A stretch of 64,000 nt of DNA from Porphyromonas sp. oral taxon 278 str. W7784 (lineage in GTDB: Bacteria; Bacteroidota; Bacteroidia; Bacteroidales; Porphyromonadaceae): positions 264,869 to 328,868 of the forward strand of contig NZ_KI259221.1 of the NCBI RefSeq assembly GCF_000467855.2. Reading direction: 5' to 3'. A program made the translations under genes and the position numbers. Shown here in pieces: positions 1-7,462 of the stretch (position 1 is the stretch's first letter; every line of letters starts with the position of its first letter). Under the pieces are notes generated by a model. It saw only the letters and a program-made list of their open reading frames with translations, was not told the DNA's origin and did no database searches.

Positions 1-1
1 G

Positions 2-103
2 CGTCTCCTGCGCTTCGGAGCTTATCGGGGCTTTCCCTATGAGGAGGTACAGACTGTGATCCAGGAGCTCCTAGGCTCTAGCTATGATGAAGATGAGCCT
101 TAG
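2..103 (+). CDS. recX: RecX family regulatory protein, C-terminal end (partial)
   Basis: Frame 2 is open from the window edge to a TAG at 101-103 and encodes 33 residues containing RLLRFGAYRGFPYEEV, which matches the last helical repeat of RecX, the small protein that modulates RecA filaments. The gene begins outside the window. Its stop lies 20 bases inside the following comF gene, so the two are probably translationally coupled. RecX next to a ComF-type gene is a common Bacteroidota order. The call rests on a short tail, so it is good but not certain. Confidence 0.68.
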   Translation, partial: RLLRFGAYRGFPYEEVQTVIQELLGSSYDEDEP

Positions 104-803
104 GACGATACTCACCTTCCTCACAGATCTCGTCTTCCCCCGTACCTGCGCTCTCTGCGGGATACGCCTAGGGCTGAGGGAGCACTGCGTCTGCCTTGAG
201 TGCGGTCAGCTCCTACCTCGCTACGACGAACTCTTCTACCATGCCAGCGAGCGCCTTCTTGGCTCCCCCCTCTTTCGCTCGCTATCGGCACCCTTCACCT
301 ACCAGCATGGCTCAGCAGGCTACAAGCTCATCATCGCCCTCAAGTATCGGGGCTATGCCGAGGTAGCCGACTTCATCGTGCGGACGGCACTGACGGAAGG
401 GCGACTCCAGCCCGCCTTAGGTAGTATCGACTTCATCCTACCCGTACCCATCGAGGACACTCGCCTAGAGAAGAGAGGCTACAATCAGGCGGCTCTCCTT
501 GCTCAAGCACTCAGCACCCACTACTACCACGTACCCTGTAGGGAGGACTTCCTGCTTCGTCATAGGAAGAGCCACTCGCAGACGACCCTCCACCGAGAGG
601 AGCGCATGGAGAACGCCCGTAAGGCCTTCTATCTAACCCCTCACCGGGAACTCCTAGACAAACTCAAGGGCAAGCGTATCCTCCTCGTCGATGATATCCT
701 CACCACGGGATCAACGCTCCTCTCCCTCTGTGACCTCCTCGAATCCTGTGGCGTCCGTGAAGTTCATATATTCGTCTCTGCCGTAGCCCTCCCTAGGCTC
801 TAG
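84..803 (+). CDS. comF: ComF family phosphoribosyltransferase-like protein
   Basis: The 239-residue product has the ComF layout. An N-terminal Cys cluster (CALC near residues 22-25, then CVCLEC near 35-40) is a likely zinc site. A type I phosphoribosyltransferase core follows, with a PRPP-binding loop ILLVDDILTTGSTL near residues 208-221. ComF proteins are linked to natural transformation, taking incoming single-stranded DNA forward in the cytosol; the enzymatic role of the PRT fold is unknown. The start at 84 (MMKMS) overlaps the recX stop; ATG codons at 87 and 93 are alternatives. It is followed by a clear hairpin terminator before the convergent carB. Confidence 0.88.
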   Translation: MMKMSLRTILTFLTDLVFPRTCALCGIRLGLREHCVCLECGQLLPRYDELFYHASERLLGSPLFRSLSAPFTYQHGSAGYKLIIALKYRGYAEVADFIVRTALTEGRLQPALGSIDFILPVPIEDTRLEKRGYNQAALLAQALSTHYYHVPCREDFLLRHRKSHSQTTLHREERMENARKAFYLTPHRELLDKLKGKRILLVDDILTTGSTLLSLCDLLESCGVREVHIFVSAVALPRL

Positions 804-898
804 TAGTCTTCCGTATCGGTAAGTATGCAGGGCACTCCTAGTGTCTTGTCCTGCTCAGACGAAGCTCCGTCCCCTAGCCCAATGAATATCCTAAAAAA

Positions 899-939
899 GC
901 TTAGCCCCAAGACTCCTCAGTGGAGCCTTGGGGCTAAGC
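899..939. terminator. Bidirectional intrinsic terminator between comF and carB
   Basis: A 13-bp perfect stem (899-911 with 927-939) has a second small stem (CTCC/GGAG, 913-916 with 922-925) inside its loop. On the minus strand the stem is followed by a six-T run (positions 898-893), so it suits carB best; on the plus strand it ends in CCTTT and could also stop comF transcripts. Confidence 0.85.
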
Positions 940-984
940 CTTTAGGAGAATGGCATACAGCCACCCTGGGGACGAAGGAGCGGA

Positions 985-3900
985 CTACTTGTACTCTGCC
1001 CAGCTCTTGATCTGGAGCTCCTCAACGGGGAGCGTGCAGAAGGCTGTGATGAAGGCAGAGGCAAGACGGGCATTCGTCAAGAGAGGGATATTGAGGTCGA
1101 TCGCTGCACGACGTAGACGGTAGCCATTGGTCAGTTCGCCTGCGGTGAGGTTCTTATTGATATTGACTACCATGTCTATCTTCTTCTCGTGAAGCAGGTC
1201 GAGTGCCTGAGGGTGCTTCCCTTCGTCGGTAGGCCAGAAGACTACCGTCGATGGGATACCATTCTCTGCAAGCATATCGTGCGTGCCCTGGGTAGCGTAG
1301 AGCTCATAGCCTCGCTCATGCAGGAGGTGTGCAGCGTCGAGCATATCGACCTTCTGCTTGTACCCGCCTGTAGAGAGCAGTACCGACCGCTTAGGGATAC
1401 GATAGCCCACGGAGAGCATGGACTTGAGGATAGCCTCATTGGTGTCATCCCCAAGACAGCCTACCTCCCCAGTGCTCATCATGTCGACGCCAAGCACGGG
1501 GTCTGCCTTCTGTAGACGAGCGAACGAGAACTGCGAAGCCTTGATCCCCACGTAGTCGAGATCGAAGGCGCTCTTATTGGGCTTCTCTACGCGCTGCCCT
1601 AGCATGATGCGTGTAGCCAGCTCGATAAAGTTGATCTTAAGTACCTTGCTCACGAAGGGGAAGCTACGTGAAGCACGAAGGTTACACTCGATGACTTTGA
1701 TCTCATTACCCTTAGCGAGGAACTGGATGTTGAAGGGTCCCGAGATATGTAGCGCCTCAGCGATCTGACGACTGATGCGCTTGATGCGGCGCACCGTCTC
1801 GACATAGAGCTTCTGCCCTGGGAACTGAATCGTAGCATCCCCAGAGTGTACCCCAGCGAACTCAATATGCTCACTGATGGCGTAGGCGACGATCTCCCCT
1901 CGCTGCGCTACGGCATCGATCTCTACTTCCTTAGCGTGCTCGATGAACTGGCTCACGACCACAGGATGCTCCTTCGATACGTCTGCCGCTAGCTCGAGGA
2001 AACGGTAGAGTTCCTCGGAGTTGGAGCAGACATTCATAGCCGCCCCTGATAGTACGTAGCTTGGACGAACGAGCACAGGGAAGCCTACCTCCCGTATGAA
2101 GGTGTCGATATCCTCGAGGCTCGTCAGTTCCTGCCAGCGAGGCTGGTCGATTCCTAGTTCGTCTAGCATCGCCGAGAACTTATGCCTGTCTTCGGCACGG
2201 TCGATATCCTCGGCCTGTGTCCCTAGGATGGGGATGCGCTGGGAATGGAGCTTCAGTGCTAGGTTATTAGGGATCTGCCCTCCGGTAGAGAGGATGACCC
2301 CTCGGGGAGTCTCTAGATCAAGTATGTCTAGTACACGCTCGAAGGTAAGCTCGTCGAAATAGAGGCGGTCGGTGATATCGTAGTCCGTACTTACTGTCTC
2401 GGGGTTGTAGTTGATCATGATGGATCTGAGCCCCTGCTGACGGATCGTCTGAAGAGCATTAACTCCACACCAGTCGAACTCGACAGAGCTCCCTATTCGG
2501 TAGGCCCCAGAGCCAAGGACTACGACCGAGCGTCCATCCCCTTCATAAGCGATATCGTTGGCTGTACCGCTGTAGGTCAGGTAGAGATAGTTGGTCTCCG
2601 CTGGATATTCTGCTGCGAGGGTATCGATCTGCTTGACCACGGGCAAGACTCCGAGCTTCTTACGCAGAGCTCGTACCGCTAGTGCATCTCTATCGTGCGC
2701 CTTGATCCCTTGCTTAGAGAGAATGAATCGAGCTATCTGGAAGTCCGAGAAGCCTTGACGCTTGGCTCTCAGGAGGAGCTCCCGGTCAAGGTCCGATATC
2801 TCCTTCACTGCTGCGAGACGATCGGAGGTACGGACGATGCTCTGGAGCTTGTCGAGGAACCATCGGTCGATCTTCGTCAGCTCATGGATCTGGTCTACAG
2901 TGTAGCCCATGCTGAAGGCCTGACTGATAGCGAAGACACGCGTATCTGTAGGCGCCTTGAGGGCACCATCGAGTTCGGAGGCGGGGATCTCCTTGGTATT
3001 ATTGCCTACGAAGCCGTGCATCCCTTGTCCGATCATACGGAGGCCCTTCTGCATCGCCTCTTCGAACGTGCGTCCGATGGCCATCACTTCCCCTACAGAC
3101 TTCATACTGCTACCTAGCTCACGGGACACACCGTGGAACTTCCCCAGGTCCCAGCGTGGGAGCTTGCAGACGACATAGTCAAGTGCGGGCTCGAAGAAAG
3201 CAGGAGTCGTACGGGTCACCGAGTTCTTCAGCTCAAAGAGCCCATAGCCTAAGCCCAGCTTGGCAGCGACGAAGGCCAGAGGGTAGCCCGTAGCCTTAGA
3301 GGCTAGTGCCGACGAGCGTGACAGGCGGGCGTTGACCTCGATGACACGATAGTCTTCGCTGTCGGGGTCGAGGGCATACTGCACGTTGCACTCCCCGACG
3401 ATACCTATATGGCGTACGATGCGGATAGCTATCTCACGGAGCTTATGATACTCGTTGTTCGTCAGGGTCTGCGAAGGGGCGATGACGATGCTCTCTCCAG
3501 TGTGAATGCCCAGAGGGTCAAAGTTCTCCATGTTGCAGACTGTAATACAATTGTCATAGCAGTCCCGTACTACCTCGTACTCTACTTCCTTCCATCCCTT
3601 GAGGCTCTTCTCGACGAGGACCTGAGGGGAGAAGGCGAAGGCCTTGCTACAGAGCTCATCTAGCTCCTCTTCGTTGTCACAGAAGCCACTACCAAGGCCA
3701 CCCAAGGCGTAGGCTGCACGGATGATCACGGGGTAGCCCAGAGAGGCAGCAGCACGGCGAGCATCCTCGACACACTCTACAGCGTGGCTCTGGATCGTCT
3801 TTACCTGGATCTCGTCGAGCTTGCGGGCGAAGAGGTCTCGGTCCTCGGTATTCATGATCGCCTCTACGGGTGTCCCGAGGACTTCGACGTTGTACTTGGA

Positions 3901-4224
3901 GAGTACACCGCTCTGATGTAGGGCCACCCCACAGTTGAGCGCAGTCTGTCCGCCGAAGGCTAGAAGGATCCCTTGGGGGCGTTCCTTCTCGATGACCTTC
4001 TCGATGAAGAAGGGAGTGACGGGCAGGAAGTAGATCTCATCTGCTATCCCTTCGGAGGTCTGGACAGTAGCGATATTGGGGTTGACGAGGACCGTGTGTA
4101 TCCCCTCCTCACGCATCGCCTTGAGTGCCTGAGAGCCAGAGTAGTCGAACTCTCCTGCTTCCCCGATCTTCAGGGCTCCAGATCCTAGGAGAAGGACCTT
4201 CTGTATCTTATTCTTGTCGATCAT
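985..4224 (-). CDS. carB: Carbamoyl-phosphate synthase, large subunit
   Basis: At 1079 residues this is the usual CarB length (E. coli about 1073). It makes carbamoyl phosphate from bicarbonate, ATP and CarA-supplied ammonia for pyrimidine and arginine synthesis. Two homologous ATP-grasp halves are visible: the first with FGGQTALNCG, GGLGSGF and EVNARLSRSSALASKATGYP, the second with STGGQIPNN and ECNLRASRSFPFVSK. A C-terminal methylglyoxal-synthase-like allosteric domain follows (from about residue 940, LLSTGGYKQK and ATQGTHDMLAENGI), normally the site of UMP/ornithine control. It lies 22 bp downstream of carA as one operon and ends at a strong terminator. Confidence 0.97.
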   Translation of the reverse strand: MIDKNKIQKVLLLGSGALKIGEAGEFDYSGSQALKAMREEGIHTVLVNPNIATVQTSEGIADEIYFLPVTPFFIEKVIEKERPQGILLAFGGQTALNCGVALHQSGVLSKYNVEVLGTPVEAIMNTEDRDLFARKLDEIQVKTIQSHAVECVEDARRAAASLGYPVIIRAAYALGGLGSGFCDNEEELDELCSKAFAFSPQVLVEKSLKGWKEVEYEVVRDCYDNCITVCNMENFDPLGIHTGESIVIAPSQTLTNNEYHKLREIAIRIVRHIGIVGECNVQYALDPDSEDYRVIEVNARLSRSSALASKATGYPLAFVAAKLGLGYGLFELKNSVTRTTPAFFEPALDYVVCKLPRWDLGKFHGVSRELGSSMKSVGEVMAIGRTFEEAMQKGLRMIGQGMHGFVGNNTKEIPASELDGALKAPTDTRVFAISQAFSMGYTVDQIHELTKIDRWFLDKLQSIVRTSDRLAAVKEISDLDRELLLRAKRQGFSDFQIARFILSKQGIKAHDRDALAVRALRKKLGVLPVVKQIDTLAAEYPAETNYLYLTYSGTANDIAYEGDGRSVVVLGSGAYRIGSSVEFDWCGVNALQTIRQQGLRSIMINYNPETVSTDYDITDRLYFDELTFERVLDILDLETPRGVILSTGGQIPNNLALKLHSQRIPILGTQAEDIDRAEDRHKFSAMLDELGIDQPRWQELTSLEDIDTFIREVGFPVLVRPSYVLSGAAMNVCSNSEELYRFLELAADVSKEHPVVVSQFIEHAKEVEIDAVAQRGEIVAYAISEHIEFAGVHSGDATIQFPGQKLYVETVRRIKRISRQIAEALHISGPFNIQFLAKGNEIKVIECNLRASRSFPFVSKVLKINFIELATRIMLGQRVEKPNKSAFDLDYVGIKASQFSFARLQKADPVLGVDMMSTGEVGCLGDDTNEAILKSMLSVGYRIPKRSVLLSTGGYKQKVDMLDAAHLLHERGYELYATQGTHDMLAENGIPSTVVFWPTDEGKHPQALDLLHEKKIDMVVNINKNLTAGELTNGYRLRRAAIDLNIPLLTNARLASAFITAFCTLPVEELQIKSWAEYK

Positions 4225-4246
4225 TGTCTCTTACGTTTGGAGGGGA

Positions 4247-5320
4247 TTAAATCAAGTTGAGGAACTCTTCGAAGATAAAGACTGTGTCCGTCGGACCACT
4301 ACAAGCCTCGGGGTGGAACTGAGCCGAGAAGAAGGGCAGCGTCTCATGGCATATCCCTTCGTTGGAGCCATCGTTAAGGTTGACGTACTTCTCTCGCCAA
4401 CCGGGCCCCAGCGTCGAGGCATCGACAGCGTAGCCATGATTCTGGCTGGTGATATAGCAGCGGTTGGTCCCGACCTCACGTACAGGCTGATTGTGACTGC
4501 GGTGCCCGTACTTCATCTTCGAGATCTTCGCTCCTGCTGCAGCCGCTAGAAGCTGGTTACCCATACAGATACCACAGATGGGCTTCTTCCGCTCAAATGC
4601 TTTACGTATATGCTCGACAGTGATACGGCACATGTTGGGGTCCCCAGGGCCATTGGATAGGAAGAGCCCGTCGAAGTCGATCTCATTGAAGTCATAGTCC
4701 CAGGGGACTCTATATAGGGTCACGTCGGGGCGGATGAGGTTGCGGACGATGTTGTTCTTCGCTCCGCAGTCTACGAGCACGACCTTCTTCGGTCCGTTGC
4801 CATAGATAGTGACTTCCTTGGGCGAAGCTTCTGCCACGAGGTTGCGAGCATTAGGATCGTCCAAGGGGATATCTTCTCCCCCCTCGAGGACGATCTTGCC
4901 CTTCATAGAGCCTTTCTCTCGGAGCGTCTTGGCTAGCTCACGTGTATCGATGCCCGTAAGACCGAAGACATGCTCCCGGCGGAGCCATTCTGCGAGCGAG
5001 CCCTCAGAGTTCCAGTGGCTGTGCTCTTCAGAGTAGTCAGAGACTACGATCCCTAGGGGGTGGATCTCATCGCTCTCTCTGAAGAAGGCGATACCGTGCT
5101 CATCTCGCTTGGGGGAAGGCACCCCATAGTTCCCGACCAGGGGATAAGTCATGACGAGGATCTGCCCCCGATAGCTGGGGTCAGTGAAGCTCTCCGTATA
5201 GCCAGTCATCGCGGTATTGAAGACGACTTCGCCTGCCACAGGGGCATCATAGCCGAACGAGTAGCCTTCGAAGCGACTCCCATCATCGAGGATCAAAGTA
5301 GCTCTTTTGTAGTCTTGCAT
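4247..5320 (-). CDS. carA: Carbamoyl-phosphate synthase, small (glutaminase) subunit
   Basis: This 357-residue protein has the CarA-specific N-terminal domain (LDDGSRFEGYSFGY, NTAMTGYTE) followed by a class I glutamine amidotransferase. The nucleophile Cys lies in GICMGNQLL near residue 248 and the His/Glu pair in AQFHPEACSGP near residue 335. It releases ammonia from glutamine and channels it to CarB. The operon carA-carB has a long leader (5321 to about 5510) holding two large hairpins, so control by attenuation or an operator is plausible but not shown. Confidence 0.97.
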   Translation of the reverse strand: MQDYKRATLILDDGSRFEGYSFGYDAPVAGEVVFNTAMTGYTESFTDPSYRGQILVMTYPLVGNYGVPSPKRDEHGIAFFRESDEIHPLGIVVSDYSEEHSHWNSEGSLAEWLRREHVFGLTGIDTRELAKTLREKGSMKGKIVLEGGEDIPLDDPNARNLVAEASPKEVTIYGNGPKKVVLVDCGAKNNIVRNLIRPDVTLYRVPWDYDFNEIDFDGLFLSNGPGDPNMCRITVEHIRKAFERKKPICGICMGNQLLAAAAGAKISKMKYGHRSHNQPVREVGTNRCYITSQNHGYAVDASTLGPGWREKYVNLNDGSNEGICHETLPFFSAQFHPEACSGPTDTVFIFEEFLNLI

Positions 5321-5381
5321 AGGGACGGATACTTAATGAAGATGTGTAGAGACAGGTGCGCCGAGGTCATATATAAAGAGA

Positions 5382-5418
5382 AAAGCCGTCTACCAAGCAG
5401 GGCTTGACATACGGCTTT
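5382..5418 (-). promoter_or_regulatory. Hairpin with U-rich tail in the carA leader
   Basis: On the minus strand AAAGCCGT (5418-5411) pairs with ACGGCTTT (5389-5382) and is followed by TCTCTTT. It lies about 60 nt before the carA start. It could be the terminator of metK read-through or a transcription attenuator of carAB; the sequence alone does not separate these. The stem is only 8 bp with a 21-nt loop. Confidence 0.45.
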
Positions 5419-5473
5419 CTATATTTTGTGTCGCTCAGAGGGAGCGAAGACCTCAGTATCATCTGATCGTTTG

Positions 5474-5515
5474 TGCATGCAAATGCAGAGCCTCTTTGAC
5501 TCTGCTTTGCATGCA
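5474..5515. promoter_or_regulatory. Large palindrome at the carA promoter
   Basis: Left arm 5474-5490 and right arm 5500-5515 are complementary over 16 bp with one bulged T and a 9-nt loop. The outer part contains TGCATGCAAA repeated in inverted form. The right arm overlaps a minus-strand -7 box (TACCTTTG, 5521-5514), so the element sits where a repressor would bind or at the 5' end of the carAB transcript. It could also serve metK termination, although no T run follows. Confidence 0.55.
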
Positions 5516-5521
5516 AAGGTA
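5514..5521 (-). promoter_or_regulatory. Predicted promoter -7 box for carAB
   Basis: The minus strand reads TACCTTTG, an exact match to the Bacteroidota -7 consensus TAnnTTTG, about 195 nt upstream of carA. No clear TTG -33 element is seen at the right distance. Confidence 0.5.
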
Positions 5522-5545
5522 AGAAAATAATGAGAGACTCAGCGC

Positions 5546-6838
5546 CTAGAGTCCGAAGCTATGGCGAAGGGTATCGACGTAGTCTAGCTTCTCCCAGGTG
5601 AAGAGCTCTACTTCGTGGGCGATCTTACCACGGCTATTCGTAGAGAAGTACTTAGTCACACGGCGAGGCTCACGCCCGAAGTGCCCGTAGCTCGCCGTCT
5701 CTTGGTAGATGGGGGTGCGAAGCTTGAGACGCTGCTCGATGGCATAGGGGCGCAGGTCGAAGATCTGCCCTACTCGCTCGGCGATGACGCTATCGGCTAC
5801 GGAGACGTGCGAAGAGCCAAAGGTGTCGACGAAGATACTGATGGGCTCAGCCACGCCGATAGCGTAAGCCAGCTGGACGCATACTTCATCGGCGATACCA
5901 GCAGCGACGATGTTCTTAGCGATGTGACGAGCGGCATAGGCTGCCGAGCGGTCTACCTTCGAGGGGTCCTTACCAGAGAAAGCTCCCCCGCCGTGAGGAG
6001 CCTTCCCCCCATAGGTATCTACTATGATCTTGCGACCCGTGAGCCCGGTATCGCCATGGGGGCCCCCGATGACGAACTTACCCGTGGGGTTCACATACAG
6101 CTTGAAGTCTGCATCGAGTGTCTGCTGGATCTGCTCGGGGTAGCGCCCTAGTACACGTGGGAGGAGGATCTGGCGGATATCCTCGGTGATACGAGCCTGC
6201 ATCTGAGCGTCAGCCGCTGCCTGCGCCTCTGGTGAAGCATCACTGGGCTCAATGAATTCGTCGTGCTGGGTACTGATGACGATGGTATCGATACGCAGGG
6301 GCTTCCCCTCGTCCGAATACTCGACCGTCACCTGACTCTTGGCGTCGGGACGGAGGTAAGGCATCAGGTGAAGCTCCTCCTTGCGGATACGGGCGAGCTC
6401 CTCCAGGAGAGCATGCGACAGGTCAAGAGGCAGAGGCATCAGCGAAGGCGTCTCACGACAGGCGTAGCCGAACATGATCCCCTGGTCGCCTGCTCCCTGC
6501 TCCTCGGGTGCGAGGCGCTCGACACCACGGTTGATGTCAGCGCTCTGCCCATGGATAGCGGAGAGGACACCACAGCTATCGGCGTCGAAGCAATAAGCGC
6601 TCTTGTTGTAGCCGATCCCTCGGATGACGTCTCGGGCTATATCCTGTAGCTCGACGTAGGCATCACTCTTGACTTCGCCTGCGAGCACGACCTGCCCCGT
6701 GGTCACGAGCGTCTCACACGCCACCTTGGAGTACGGGTCGAGTGCCATGAAGTGGTCTAGGATGGCGTCGGATATTTGGTCTGCTACTTTGTCGGGATGC
6801 CCTTCGGAGACAGACTCAGAGGTAAAGAGATAACTCAT
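5546..6838 (-). CDS. metK: S-adenosylmethionine synthetase
   Basis: MetK makes SAM from methionine and ATP in the cytosol. From the ATG at 6838 the protein is 430 residues and begins [20 protein letters not shown], the classic family N-terminus. The open frame extends a further 65 codons upstream to 7033, but that part is low-complexity and unlike any MetK, so I reject it. Characteristic motifs are [27 protein letters not shown] and [16 protein letters not shown]. The insert [18 protein letters not shown] and a C-terminal HFGREPRR segment are also usual. SAM made here would supply the several methyltransferases in this window. Confidence 0.97.
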   Translation of the reverse strand: MSYLFTSESVSEGHPDKVADQISDAILDHFMALDPYSKVACETLVTTGQVVLAGEVKSDAYVELQDIARDVIRGIGYNKSAYCFDADSCGVLSAIHGQSADINRGVERLAPEEQGAGDQGIMFGYACRETPSLMPLPLDLSHALLEELARIRKEELHLMPYLRPDAKSQVTVEYSDEGKPLRIDTIVISTQHDEFIEPSDASPEAQAAADAQMQARITEDIRQILLPRVLGRYPEQIQQTLDADFKLYVNPTGKFVIGGPHGDTGLTGRKIIVDTYGGKAPHGGGAFSGKDPSKVDRSAAYAARHIAKNIVAAGIADEVCVQLAYAIGVAEPISIFVDTFGSSHVSVADSVIAERVGQIFDLRPYAIEQRLKLRTPIYQETASYGHFGREPRRVTKYFSTNSRGKIAHEVELFTWEKLDYVDTLRHSFGL

Positions 6839-7193
6839 CGGTATATCTATTGTATATGGGTTAGTGATCAGAGAAGTAGCCTCAGTCAAGCGGATACAAG
6901 AAGACCTCAGCTGCCGATAGGTGCAACCAAGGTCGAGGTGAGCTAAGTCTGTCGTAGAGGATGAGGAGCTAAAGGTGAAGCTCCATCGAGACGACGGGTT
7001 TAGCATTTTTTCTCGTGGTTGCAAGCATCTCAAATCTATCCACGTCCCCCGTGGGGGCTACTTCCGCTGGCAAAGGTACACTTTTTCTCCGACTCCGTCT
7101 ACCCTGCTCTTGGGATGGAGGTACAAAGAGCACACTTCTCCCGAGCTAAGTCCCAGGATCTAGCCCTGTCTAATATCCAGCCGACAGAGGAAG

Positions 7194-7249
7194 CAGTAGC
7201 GCCTCCGGAGAAGCACCAGTAGGACCTCTCGGGAGGCGCTACTGGTGCT
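7194..7249. repeat. Overlapping, mutually exclusive inverted repeats upstream of uvrA
   Basis: CAGTAGCGCCTCC (7194-7206) pairs perfectly with 7232-7244. AGCACCAGTAG (7212-7222) pairs perfectly with 7239-7249. The two right arms overlap, so only one stem can form at a time. No T run follows on either strand. The arrangement resembles a switching RNA element, but it is about 210 nt upstream of uvrA and upstream of the predicted uvrA promoter, so its host transcript is unclear. Confidence 0.5.
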
Positions 7250-7380
7250 ACTAGCTAGTCGAAGAGCCCCCTATAAACGAAGCAAGCCAAGAGACACTCT
7301 ACCAGCCCCAGTCGAAGGGTGGGACGCAGGAGCTAAGCTTCGGGAGATGGACAGAACTAAATCCTCTACCCGATTATTCT

Positions 7381-7388
7381 TAATTTTG
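7381..7388 (+). promoter_or_regulatory. Predicted promoter -7 box for uvrA
   Basis: TAATTTTG matches TAnnTTTG exactly, in a locally AT-rich patch about 75 nt upstream of the uvrA ATG. A -33 TTG is not evident. Confidence 0.55.
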
Positions 7389-7462
7389 TAAGAATAGCAG
7401 ACGGGCTCCTTCGGAGCAACGGCCTCCCCTACCCGTCGCGACCTAACCCCTCCTCCATCTCG

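Larger units (their letters stand above)
6839..7462. other. Gene-free divergent region between metK and uvrA
   Basis: This 624-bp stretch has no convincing gene. It holds a minus-strand TACCTTTG box at 7078-7071, a candidate metK promoter that would leave a leader of about 225 nt. It also holds a structured hairpin at 7194-7249 and a plus-strand uvrA promoter box at 7381. I looked for a SAM-I-type riboswitch in the metK leader and did not recognise one. Confidence 0.55.

Noticed and set aside
6839..7078. SAM riboswitch in the metK leader
   Set aside because: The leader is long and structured, but I could not find the SAM-I core pattern or another known SAM class by eye. An Infernal search against Rfam would settle it.
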